22,754 nt of DNA from Acidobacteriota bacterium. Lineage in GTDB: Bacteria; Acidobacteriota; Terriglobia; Terriglobales; Acidobacteriaceae. The stretch covers positions 1 through 22,754 of the forward strand of contig JAJZCP010000003.1 in assembly GCA_021846065.1 (NCBI GenBank), written 5' to 3'. Below the pieces are notes generated by a model. That model ran no database searches. It had not been told where the DNA came from and was given only the letters and a program-made list of their open reading frames with translations. Below are positions 7,891 to 14,989 of the stretch, in pieces (within the stretch, counting starts at the first letter, position 1; each line of letters begins with the position of its first letter). The translations under genes and the position numbers were made by a program.

Positions 7891-8649
7891 ATGCGAAGAA
7901 AAATTGGCACAGCGTTGGTAGCTGTCGCAATCAGCGCTTTAGCAATTGGCTCTTTGCCTTCTGTTGCCAGGGCCATCCCGCTGCCGCCGCATCGCCGCGA
8001 GATCAAGCTCTTTGATGGCCACGGCCTCAGCAACTTTCAGCGCTTTGTCAAACAGTTCGGCCTGGACCACGACCCCGATGGCGTCTTTCGTGTCGAGGAT
8101 GGAAATATCCACATCTCCGGAACAGAGTACGGATATCTGATTACCAAGCGCAGCTTTTCGCGGTTCTATCTGCGTGCGGAGTTCAAGTGGGGCCAGGGAA
8201 CGTTCATGGATCGCGCCGGAAAAGCGCGCGACAGCGGCATTCTCTACTACGTGCAGGGACCGAACAAGATCTGGCCACGATCCGTCGAGTTTCAGGTCAT
8301 GGAGGGGGGCACGGGTGACTTCTGGCTCACCGATGGCGCAGCACTGACCGGCAAGGATGGCAAACGCGTCACCGGACCGCCCGGCAGCGCCGTCAAAATC
8401 GACCGCTTCGGCAAAGGCCCTTCGCAAAACGTCACCGGCTTTCGCGACCCGGTTGGCGAAGTGGAAAAACCGCACGGCGACTGGAACCTGCTCGAACTGG
8501 TCACAGACGGCAAGACCGTCAGGCAATATGTGAACGGCAAGCTGGTCAACGAAGGGACAGACCCATTTCCCTCCAGCGGCAAGATTCTTTTGCAATCCGA
8601 GGGCGCCGAGGTCTACTTCCGCAATGTCAGCCTCTTTCCGCTGAAGTAG
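7891..8649 (+). CDS. Secreted DUF1080 / 3-keto-disaccharide hydrolase-domain protein
   Basis: A 252-residue protein. The ATG at 7891 is supported by GGAGG at 7879-7883 with a 7-nt spacer; in-frame ATGs at 7822 and 7864 are less likely. The N-terminus MRRKIGTALVAVAISALAIG...SVARA is a Sec signal peptide, with cleavage expected after ARA at residue 28. The rest is one DUF1080 (concanavalin-like beta-sandwich) domain: KLFDGHGLSNF at the start, FRVEDGNIHISG, GYLITKRSFSRFYLRAEFKWG, DSGILYYVQGP, SVEFQVMEGGTGDFW, WNLLELVTDGKTVRQYVNGK and ILLQSEGAEVYFRNVSLFPL at the end. Family members include hydrolases acting on 3-keto-glycosides and many uncharacterised secreted carbohydrate-active proteins. It follows the beta-helix enzyme, but its own candidate promoter and a hairpin between them suggest separate transcription. 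Confidence 0.88.
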   Translation: MRRKIGTALVAVAISALAIGSLPSVARAIPLPPHRREIKLFDGHGLSNFQRFVKQFGLDHDPDGVFRVEDGNIHISGTEYGYLITKRSFSRFYLRAEFKWGQGTFMDRAGKARDSGILYYVQGPNKIWPRSVEFQVMEGGTGDFWLTDGAALTGKDGKRVTGPPGSAVKIDRFGKGPSQNVTGFRDPVGEVEKPHGDWNLLELVTDGKTVRQYVNGKLVNEGTDPFPSSGKILLQSEGAEVYFRNVSLFPLK

Positions 8650-8669
8650 CCGCTCTTTCGACGGGTGCG

Positions 8670-8722
8670 AAAAAAATCTCAGGCTTGCCGACCCAAAGGG
8701 CTTGCCGACTCAAAGTTCCTGA
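8670..8722 (-). terminator. Possible terminator of the MerR-TPR gene, containing a 17-bp tandem repeat
   Basis: On the minus strand TCAGG (8718-8722) can pair with CCTGA (8679-8683) just before a run of seven T residues (8670-8676). The loop is long (34 nt) and contains the tandem repeat listed separately, with a small CCC-TTT-GGG inner pairing. Position and T-run favour a terminator for the gene ending at 8740, but the stem is short. Confidence 0.35.
8682..8715. repeat. Tandem duplication of a 17-bp unit
   Basis: GGCTTGCCGACCCAAAG (8682-8698) is immediately followed by GGCTTGCCGACTCAAAG (8699-8715), with one mismatch. It sits in the 90-bp space between two convergent genes. The core GGCTTGCCGA also occurs near 7825 and 16184, which may be chance. 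Confidence 0.8.
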
Positions 8723-8739
8723 TCGGCTCATCCCCGCCC

Positions 8740-9702
8740 TCAGGCGGTCGCGTCCGCCACCAGCTCCAGCCGCGAAGCGACACGTTCTCCCCGGGCGCGA
8801 AAGCTCTTCGTCCGATGCGTAATCGCCAGCTTTTCCCGGCTCAGCAGCTTGCGCAGTTGCGTCCGCGCGTGCTCGCTCCACGGCCCGCTGCGATCCATCT
8901 GCAAATACTGCCGCCAGTGCTCCAGCGCCTTCCGCCGCAGGCCTTTGCGCTCGTAGGCCATCGCCAGATTGTAGTGCGCGTCGGCATAATCCGGAGCCAG
9001 CTCCAGCGCCATCTCATAGGCGCGAATCGACTCCGCCGAGCGCTTCAGTTCATCCAGCACATTGCCCAGATCAAAGAACGCCAGCACATAGTTTGGGTCC
9101 GACTCCGTCGCGCGACGATACAACTGCTCGGCCACCTCAAAGCGCCCTGCATGATAGTGAATCGTCCCCAGATTGATCAGCGCTGCGGGAAATCCAGGAT
9201 TCACCTCGAGAATCCGCTCATACAGTTTCATCGCCAGTTTGCGTTCGCCAGTCTCCTCGGCCTGAATCGCCTCAAAGAAAAGCTGCTGCACGGTGCCTTC
9301 ACTCGCGCCCATCGCAGAGCTGTCCATCCCAGCCCCGTCTATTACGGACAGCGTGGTCGCAGCGGCCCCGCGCGGTTCAAAGTCAAACAGTAGCTGGCGT
9401 CGTATCGGATCGACCATCGCGCCTTCCGTGCGAAAGACCAGTCGTCGTCCCGTCGAAACCACCGCCGACTGTTGCAGCGGATTGGCGATTCCGCTCACCG
9501 CCTGCATCGCCTCCACCGACCGCCGAATCGACGCCGGGCGCATCCGCTGGCTTTGCAGCTCACGCAGCAGCCGGAGCTGGCTCAGCTCGGCAAATCCATA
9601 GCTTTCCACGGTGGCTATCAGTCCCCAGCGCTCCCACGCCTGCAACTGTCGGCGGGTGATGCGCAGGATTCGGAGAACGTCCTGACGGCTGTAGCGGGTC
9701 AC
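8740..9702 (-). CDS. MerR-type HTH domain fused to tetratricopeptide repeats
   Basis: 320 residues, starting at GTG (9700-9702) with AGGTGG upstream. Residues 1-70 read as a MerR-like winged helix: YSRQDVLRILRITRRQLQAWERWGLI followed by YGFAELSQLRLLRELQSQ and RMRPASIRRSVEAM. A linker of about 65 residues contains RRLVFRTEGAMVDPIRRQLLFDF. Four TPR units then run from about 138 to 275, with the typical A..NLG..Y...G....A...Y..A....P spacing, and a basic tail closes the protein. The first domain predicts DNA binding, and the TPRs predict protein-protein contacts instead of the small-molecule pocket usual in MerR regulators. It is likely a transcriptional regulator or scaffold; its targets are unknown. 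A perfect inverted repeat lies 37 bp upstream of the start. Confidence 0.85.
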   Translation of the reverse strand: MTRYSRQDVLRILRITRRQLQAWERWGLIATVESYGFAELSQLRLLRELQSQRMRPASIRRSVEAMQAVSGIANPLQQSAVVSTGRRLVFRTEGAMVDPIRRQLLFDFEPRGAAATTLSVIDGAGMDSSAMGASEGTVQQLFFEAIQAEETGERKLAMKLYERILEVNPGFPAALINLGTIHYHAGRFEVAEQLYRRATESDPNYVLAFFDLGNVLDELKRSAESIRAYEMALELAPDYADAHYNLAMAYERKGLRRKALEHWRQYLQMDRSGPWSEHARTQLRKLLSREKLAITHRTKSFRARGERVASRLELVADATA

Positions 9703-9738
9703 GATTCGGTGTCCACCTTTCGGCCGGATTGTCGTCTC

Positions 9739-9758
9739 CGCCTCATCTGCATGAGGCG
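9739..9758 (-). promoter_or_regulatory. Perfect 8-bp inverted repeat upstream of the MerR-TPR gene
   Basis: CGCCTCAT (9739-9746), a 4-nt spacer, then ATGAGGCG (9751-9758). On the minus strand a perfect TTGACA (9763-9768) lies just upstream of it, but no good -10 sits at the usual 17-20 bp. It may be an operator for the adjacent regulator, or an untailed hairpin after the glycosyltransferase gene. There is no T-run on either side. Confidence 0.4.
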
Positions 9759-9862
9759 ATTATGTCAAGAGTATGTGGGTTGCCGCACAACGAAACAAGC
9801 ACTGCACCATAAAAATCCGTGGATAACCAGTACCCAATCTGGTTCCAGTGCCAAAAACTTCT

Positions 9863-11833
9863 TCACTGCCCCAGCGGGCGATCCGTCCACAGCGTCTTAT
9901 CCGCGATCGTCTGCACTGCGTACAGTCGTCCGGCAAGCAGTTGCTCCACCTTGCTGCGGTTGGTGTCCTGCGCAAACAGCCAGTGCCGCGGTCCGTGACC
10001 CCAGTCCCGCACAAGCTGATTCTCCGTCAGGAAGATCTTCGGCGCATCCGGATAGCACGATCCCCACAGCAGCGACGAAGTATTTCCATGCACCAGCAGC
10101 GCCGGACGCCCAAAGAACCGATGCGTATAGAAGATCACAGACGAAGCATCCGACTGGTCGCCAAAGACAACGAAATCATCGCTCGCTCCGGCTCGCTGCA
10201 GCAGCGTGTCGGCCAGTTGTCGTGAGCTGAGCATCGGCTCAAATCGCGCAAACGCAATGTGCGCCGCCACCAGAAAAAGCGCCCCCGTTATCGCCACCGC
10301 CACCGTCGCGCGCACGTGCTCCCGTCGCGTCCGATACGTCAGCGCAAGCACTGGTCCCACCAGCAGCACCACCGCCGCCAGCGCCGCCGGCAGCCGCAGC
10401 GCTGCAAACGACGGTCCCGTCAGGTCAAACAGATGCGAGGTCGAAAGCGTGTAATCGCCCACCGCCCGATGCGCCAGCAGCGTCCCGATATCCGAAACAT
10501 GCGGCAAGCTCCGCGAAGTCCACAATCCCCACGCCAGCGCCGACGCCGACACAACGCCCAGCACCGCAAAGATCTCATGGCCAATCATGATCCAGCGCCG
10601 TCCGCCCAGCGAATCGTCCCCGCGCTCCAGCGACTCTTCCAGGCCTGCCAGCATCGCGCTGATCAGCATGATCAGCGGAATCCACGCCGGCCACGTGTAG
10701 TATTCCTGATTCGTCGAAAGCGCAAAAAACACCAGCGTGAAGACCGAGAAAAATCCCAGCAGCCACGCCGACCGGCTGCGGAACTTCAGCCCCAGCACAT
10801 ACGTCGCCGCGTCCTCGCGCACCGCATGGTCCAGATAGAAATCCACCGTCTGCCCCGCGTCCCGCCGCAGATGCTGCAACCACGTGTGACGCGTCTTCCA
10901 CGCCACCATCAGCGCCGCGGGCAGAAACAGACTCCACGGAAACAGCCACACCAGATGCGCCAGCCAATACCACAACTGCGGCATCCGGTTATAGTCGTGC
11001 GGATAGCGCGTCCCCAGGAAGCGGAAGACATGCTCATTCAGAAAGTAGAAATACCAGAAGCCATGCACATTCCCCGGCGAGGGAATATTGCCCACCGGAT
11101 GCCCCTGATCCGGATTCCGCAGCCCGGCCAGAATATGCCACGGCGCGGCAATCAGCAGAAAGATCGCCAGTCCCGAGAACGGCTTCACTCGCCGCCACCG
11201 CCGCCACTGTCCGCTCACCAGCATCATCGGCAACGCCGCGCCCACAAAGAACACAGGCGCAATCAGGCCCTTCGCCAGCATCGCCAGCGCCAGCAGCGCC
11301 CAGCACAGATAGAACCGCGCCGGTCGCAGACTCTCAAATCCCGTCAAAAAACAATACAGCGCGCCCAGCAGCAGAAACGTCAGCAACGCCTCCGGAATAT
11401 AGAAGCGCGTGTAGAGAAACGGCCCAATCGCCGTCAGCACTCCCAGACCCGCATAGAAGCCCGCTCGCCCGCCCCACGCACGCCGCGTCCACAGCCACGC
11501 CAGCCACGCGCAGCCCAGCACCGCCAGAGCATTCGGCAGGTGCGTGGCAAATACATTCTCGCCAAACACCTTGTAATCCAGCGCCACCAGCCAGTAAGGC
11601 AGCGGAGGCTTTTCCAGATACCGGATCCCGTTGACCTTCATCGTCACCCAGTCGCCGGTTTCGGCTATGTGCGCCGCCGCCTGTGCGTGGCTCGCGTCGA
11701 CATCGTCCAGCAGCGACGGGGTAAACAGCGACGCTCCATATACCAGCACAAATAAAAGCGTAAACAGCGTCCATACCCGCGCCGCAGAAAAGCGCGCAGA
11801 GGGTACAGGTTCAGAGATCGAGAAACTCGGCAT
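9863..11833 (-). CDS. ArnT/PMT-like family 39 membrane glycosyltransferase
   Basis: 656 residues, an integral inner-membrane protein with roughly a dozen hydrophobic segments and a C-terminal globular part from about residue 530. The first periplasmic loop has the GT39/ArnT signature SLLDDVDASHAQAA (Asp43, Asp44, Asp46) followed by GIRYLEKPPLPYW (Glu74-Lys75-Pro-Pro). Such enzymes transfer a sugar from a polyprenyl-phosphate donor to lipid A, another lipid or a protein on the periplasmic side. The acceptor cannot be read from sequence. Length is in the range of ArnT rather than of short PMT-like proteins. The ATG at 11831-11833 has no strong ribosome-binding site. It diverges from the Ppx/GppA gene across 266 bp and lies upstream of, and codirectional with, the MerR-TPR gene 160 bp away. 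No lipid A aminoarabinose genes are adjacent, so the symbol arnT is not justified. Confidence 0.88.
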   Translation of the reverse strand: MPSFSISEPVPSARFSAARVWTLFTLLFVLVYGASLFTPSLLDDVDASHAQAAAHIAETGDWVTMKVNGIRYLEKPPLPYWLVALDYKVFGENVFATHLPNALAVLGCAWLAWLWTRRAWGGRAGFYAGLGVLTAIGPFLYTRFYIPEALLTFLLLGALYCFLTGFESLRPARFYLCWALLALAMLAKGLIAPVFFVGAALPMMLVSGQWRRWRRVKPFSGLAIFLLIAAPWHILAGLRNPDQGHPVGNIPSPGNVHGFWYFYFLNEHVFRFLGTRYPHDYNRMPQLWYWLAHLVWLFPWSLFLPAALMVAWKTRHTWLQHLRRDAGQTVDFYLDHAVREDAATYVLGLKFRSRSAWLLGFFSVFTLVFFALSTNQEYYTWPAWIPLIMLISAMLAGLEESLERGDDSLGGRRWIMIGHEIFAVLGVVSASALAWGLWTSRSLPHVSDIGTLLAHRAVGDYTLSTSHLFDLTGPSFAALRLPAALAAVVLLVGPVLALTYRTRREHVRATVAVAITGALFLVAAHIAFARFEPMLSSRQLADTLLQRAGASDDFVVFGDQSDASSVIFYTHRFFGRPALLVHGNTSSLLWGSCYPDAPKIFLTENQLVRDWGHGPRHWLFAQDTNRSKVEQLLAGRLYAVQTIADKTLWTDRPLGQ

Positions 11834-12099
11834 AGGTCACAATCCGTCACACTCAGCATATCAGCGACTTGAACACGCTTCAGCGCGCTCGGGATCGAAA
11901 TCACGCTCCTGCAGCCCGCAAACCCACGCATTCTCCGCACGGGCACCTGCCTCGTCCGCCCATCGCGCGCGGCCTCGTCGTCTCATCTTCATCTCTTCCC
12001 GACGCGCGGTCCGCTGCGGCAGTTCGCCTGCGGATGGTATGGTGTCTGGTGTACGACCTTGTCGTCGCTCGCGCGCGAACCGGAGCCGATCCGCCCACC

Positions 12100-13674
12100 A
12101 TGTCCACCACCTTTGCCGCCATCGATATCGGGTCCAACTCCTGTCGGCTCAAGATTGCGCGCGTCGTCGTCCATCACCTCAAAACCATCCACGAAGATCG
12201 CGAAGTCACACGCCTCGGTGCCAGCGTCTTCCAAAGCGGTCTCATCTCGCCCGAGGCCATGGCCGTCACATTAAAGGCGCTCAAGCGCTTCCAGCGCGCC
12301 GTCCAGCAGCATGGCGTCGATCAGATTCGCGTCGTCGCCACCGCAGCCATGCGCGACGCGCGCAACGCCGAAGCCTTCCTCACCTGGGCCAAGGCAGAAA
12401 CCGGCTGGCAGATCGAGATCATCTCCGGACTCGAAGAGGCCCGGCTCATCCATCGCGGCGTCGTCTTCAACGAGCCAAAGGCCGACCGCCGGCTCCTGCT
12501 CATTGATGTCGGCGGGGGCAGTTGCGAGATCACCCTCAGCCAGCACCGCCGCATCCAGTCCACCATCAGCCTTCCGCTCGGTGCCGTCCGTCTCACACAG
12601 GAGTTTCTGCCCACCGATCCCCCCGACCAGGAAGCGCTCACGCGCATGCAGCAGTTCATCACCCGCGAGCTGCGCCGCGCCCACGCCCGCATCTCCGTCG
12701 CTCACCCCGGCTCCCCGCTCACCGTCATCGCCACCTCCGGCACGGCCGCAGCTCTGGCAGAGGCGCACCACATCCTACCCGACAAATTCCGCCGCACCGC
12801 CGAAACCGGCAAATCCCGCTCCGTTTCCCTCAGCGCTGACCACGTCACCACCGCTCAGGTGCGGCAGCTTGCCCGCCGCCTGCGCAAGATGACCCTCCCC
12901 GAGCGCATCGCCGTGCCCGGCATCGGCCTGCGTCGTGCGGAGATCATCGTCGCCGGCGCATGGGTCTACTCCACGCTGCTCGAATCCTTTCACCTCACCG
13001 GATTCCGCTACTCACAGATGGGCGTCCGCGACGGCATCCTCGCTCAAATGCTCGCCGAGCACGACGAGCGCGCCCTCAGCCACGAGCAGTTTGAGCAGGA
13101 GCGATGGGAGAGCGTCCAGGCCACAGCCATTCGTTTCGGCGTCAATCTTCGCCATGCTGAGCCGGTTCGCGCACACGCCGTCCAGCTCTTTGACCAACTC
13201 GCTACTCTCCACAAACTTCCCACCGAATATCGCACCTGGCTCGCCGCCGCTGCCGTCCTCTGCGAAACCGGCAAATTTCTCAATCACCAGGGACACCATC
13301 GCCACTCGCAATACATCATCGCGGCTTCAGAGATCTACGGCTTCAGCCAGCACCAGCGGACGCTTGTCTCCGCCATCGCTCGCTACCTCGGCAAATCGCG
13401 CCCCCAGCCCGACGACCGGGCCATGCGCAACCTCACCGCTCAGGATCACCAGCCCGTATGCCGCGCCGTCGTGCTCCTGCGCCTGGCCATCGCGCTCAAT
13501 CAGGATCGCGCTTCGGATGTCGTTCGCTTCTCCGCGCGCGTCTTTCCGCGCCGCGTTTTGCTGGAACTCGAGCCAGGCCGCACCGGCGCTGAGCTGGAGT
13601 TGTGGTCCCTGCGCAAGGAAGCAGCTTATTTTCGTGAAGTCTTCGGCCGCGAGCTTCTCGTCACACTGGTATAA
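12100..13674 (+). CDS. Ppx/GppA-family phosphatase (exopolyphosphatase or pppGpp phosphatase)
   Basis: 524 residues in the ASKHA fold with a C-terminal HD-type helical domain. Residues 9-14 (DIGSNS) form the first phosphate loop, ATAAMRDARN (80-89) follows, GLEEARLIHRG carries the catalytic-type glutamates 112-113, DVGGGSCEI (136-144) is the second phosphate loop, and ATSGTAAALAEA is also present. From about 360 the helical domain has RAHAVQLFDQLATLH and FLNHQGHHRHSQYII. The metal-ligand pair usually written HD or HE reads Cys388-Glu389 here (VLCETGKF). The family hydrolyses polyphosphate ends or pppGpp; sequence alone does not decide which. I chose ATG 12100 because the domain begins at once. 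The frame is open back to 11869, but that part is arginine/proline-rich and not family-like. The 3' end overlaps the convergent sixA-like gene by 49 bp. Confidence 0.9.
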   Translation: MSTTFAAIDIGSNSCRLKIARVVVHHLKTIHEDREVTRLGASVFQSGLISPEAMAVTLKALKRFQRAVQQHGVDQIRVVATAAMRDARNAEAFLTWAKAETGWQIEIISGLEEARLIHRGVVFNEPKADRRLLLIDVGGGSCEITLSQHRRIQSTISLPLGAVRLTQEFLPTDPPDQEALTRMQQFITRELRRAHARISVAHPGSPLTVIATSGTAAALAEAHHILPDKFRRTAETGKSRSVSLSADHVTTAQVRQLARRLRKMTLPERIAVPGIGLRRAEIIVAGAWVYSTLLESFHLTGFRYSQMGVRDGILAQMLAEHDERALSHEQFEQERWESVQATAIRFGVNLRHAEPVRAHAVQLFDQLATLHKLPTEYRTWLAAAAVLCETGKFLNHQGHHRHSQYIIAASEIYGFSQHQRTLVSAIARYLGKSRPQPDDRAMRNLTAQDHQPVCRAVVLLRLAIALNQDRASDVVRFSARVFPRRVLLELEPGRTGAELELWSLRKEAAYFREVFGRELLVTLV

Positions 13675-14153
13675 ATCGTCCTCGCCAGGCGAGGATCGAT
13701 CAGCCACTGCAACTGCGGCGGGCGACGCGTCATATCCACACGCGCAATCGCGCCCTTCCTTAGCCGCAGCGCCGCTCCACCGTTGCCCGTCAACAAACGC
13801 CCCAGAAATAACTGCAAGTTCGGATTGTGCCCCACAATCAGCACACCTTCGCAGCTTTCCAACTGCGTCAGCAACTCGTGAAACGCCGCATAATCCGCCT
13901 CCGGCGACAGCGCCGCCGAAACCGCCACCGGCTGCTCAAAACCAATCTCCGTCGCCACAAACTGCGCCGTCTGCAATGACCGTTTCAGCGGACTGGAGAC
14001 AATCGCATCCACCTGCACACGCAGCGCGCCCAGCACCCCCGCCATCAACATGCACTGCTGCTTGCCCTCTTTAATCAGGCCCCGCCGCGCATCGAGTTGA
14101 GGATTTTCCTTGCGCACGCCCGCATTGGCGTGCCGCATCACATAGAGATTCAT
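13626..14153 (-). CDS. sixA: SixA-like phosphohistidine phosphatase (histidine phosphatase superfamily)
   Basis: 175 residues of the branch-2-like small histidine phosphatases. The RHG-type motif reads MRHANAG (Arg7, nucleophile His8, with Ala in place of Gly). SSPLKRSLQTA supplies the second arginine (58), SPEADY the acidic region, and VGHNPNL the second catalytic histidine (109). SixA proteins remove phosphate from phosphohistidine in histidine phosphotransfer domains and PTS proteins. The C-terminus has a basic extension (TRSSRPKTSRK) encoded entirely opposite the end of the Ppx/GppA gene. The symbol is by motif and size only. Upstream lies a Pho-box-like repeat at 14201-14228 and the tRNA-Thr gene on the same strand. 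Confidence 0.85.
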   Translation of the reverse strand: MNLYVMRHANAGVRKENPQLDARRGLIKEGKQQCMLMAGVLGALRVQVDAIVSSPLKRSLQTAQFVATEIGFEQPVAVSAALSPEADYAAFHELLTQLESCEGVLIVGHNPNLQLFLGRLLTGNGGAALRLRKGAIARVDMTRRPPQLQWLIDPRLARTIYTSVTRSSRPKTSRK

Positions 14154-14200
14154 AATCTGCGGAGTTCCGTTCCATCACCGAAAGATCTCCGGCGAATCCC

Positions 14201-14228
14201 CCGATTGTAACAGTCCTGTAACAATCGG
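14201..14228 (-). promoter_or_regulatory. Inverted repeat containing an 11-bp-period TGTAACA direct repeat (Pho-box-like)
   Basis: TGTAACA occurs at 14206-14212 and again at 14217-14223, exactly 11 bp apart, the spacing of PhoB/PhoP-type tandem half-sites. On the minus strand the halves read TGTTACA. The flanks CCGATTGT and ACAATCGG make the whole 28 bp a near-perfect dyad. It lies 48 bp upstream of the sixA-like start codon. The half-site matches E. coli TGTCATA at 5 of 7 positions, so this is suggestive only; a plain hairpin is the alternative. Confidence 0.35.
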
Positions 14229-14251
14229 CGAGAGGCCGGAATGCACCAGGG

Positions 14252-14308
14252 CAAACACAAAATCCCAGTCGCTCCCGCCGCAATCCGGATCGGGAAGTTT
14301 CCTGGGAT
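14252..14308 (-). terminator. Terminator of tRNA-Thr
   Basis: On the minus strand ATCCCAG (14302-14308) pairs with CTGGGAT (14262-14268), with an inner TCCCG/CGGGA pairing in the loop. It is followed directly by the T-rich TTTTGTGTTT (14252-14261). It is 64 bp downstream of the tRNA 3' end. Confidence 0.55.
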
Positions 14309-14371
14309 GAGGACAGGTCGCACAGCCGACGCAGGCACACTGCCTTCCATGCTTCGCTGCGGTCGAGGTTT

Positions 14372-14447
<76 letters not shown>

Positions 14448-14461
14448 CAGCGCCAGCCTCG

Positions 14462-14490
14462 ATTCTACAAGGCTTCGCCACACAGGTAAA
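14462..14490 (-). promoter_or_regulatory. Candidate promoter of tRNA-Thr
   Basis: On the minus strand TTTACC (14485-14490) and TAGAAT (14462-14467) are separated by exactly 17 bp, ending 14 bp before the tRNA 5' end. The match to sigma70 consensus is 4/6 and 5/6. Confidence 0.5.
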
Positions 14491-14656
14491 GCCATTCCCG
14501 CGTCGGCTCTTGTTTTGCAGGCGCGTCCCACCCGGAGATCGCCCCGGCACTCCCTTTGCTGCAACCTTTCGCACATCGCGAAGTCGCAGAAAAAGTCAGG
14601 AATAGTTGCAACTCAGTTATCATTTCGCCAAATTTTCGTTGTCAGGAAAAATAATA

Positions 14657-14672
14657 TACCCCCCTGGGGGTA
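14657..14672. promoter_or_regulatory. CsoR/RcnR-family-like operator dyad
   Basis: TACCCCC (14657-14663) and GGGGGTA (14666-14672) form a perfect 7-bp dyad with a CT centre, set in AT-rich DNA (AATA on the left). C-run/G-run dyads flanked by TA are the hallmark of operators for CsoR, CstR and related metal or persulfide sensors. No metal-transport, rhodanese or CsoR-type gene is adjacent; the nearest downstream gene is scpB, 318 bp away. The identity is therefore a resemblance only. Confidence 0.35.
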
Positions 14673-14989
14673 CCGACCCTAAAAATCGCAGCTTTATCCT
14701 CGGAAAATATCTCAAATATATGATAATATGATACTTATAGAATTCAATCCACGCGTTGCCGCCGAAAAACCCGCTCCAGGCTGCACATTTGCCCGTCGCC
14801 TCCGCCTTCGGTTGCCGCAGCCCGCTTTGTGTCTTCGCTGCGGTGCTCGGTCTCTAATTCCGGTAGGATGGAAGGATGGGCCGTGCGAGCGCAGCGCAAC
14901 TGTGCGTCTGCGGCCCCAACGTTTGAATCGGGATACTCCGTCGGCCGCGTGACCATCAGCACGTCGCCGGCGACCGCAAGAGGATCAGG

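Larger units (their letters stand above)
14449..14989. other. Intergenic region with an AT-rich patch; no gene seen
   Basis: A gap of about 540 bp between tRNA-Thr and scpB. The first 45 bp hold the tRNA promoter. Roughly 14600-14750 is markedly AT-rich compared with the rest of the window; it contains a G/C dyad (listed separately) and two tandem ATATGATA units at 14718-14733. The remainder up to scpB is GC-rich. A 74-codon frame beginning at 14728 is arginine-rich and has no ribosome-binding site, so I do not call it a gene. No integrase or transposase remnant is seen. Confidence 0.6.

Noticed and set aside
9818..9826. A DnaA-box-like 9-mer (TTATCCACG on the minus strand)
   Set aside because: It is a single site with one mismatch to consensus. 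Several such matches are expected by chance in a window this size, and no cluster of boxes accompanies it.
10259..11755. A 498-codon open frame on the plus strand opposite the GT39 gene
   Set aside because: Its translation is dominated by Arg, Gln, His and Pro, with no domain-like sequence. It is the expected antisense shadow of a GC-rich membrane-protein gene.
11869..12099. N-terminal extension of the Ppx/GppA frame back to 11869
   Set aside because: The extra 77 residues are Arg/Pro/His-rich and precede a typical family N-terminus that begins at the ATG at 12100.
14728..14952. A 74-codon frame beginning in the AT-rich patch
   Set aside because: There is no ribosome-binding site, the composition is Arg-rich as in noncoding GC-rich DNA, and no motif is visible.
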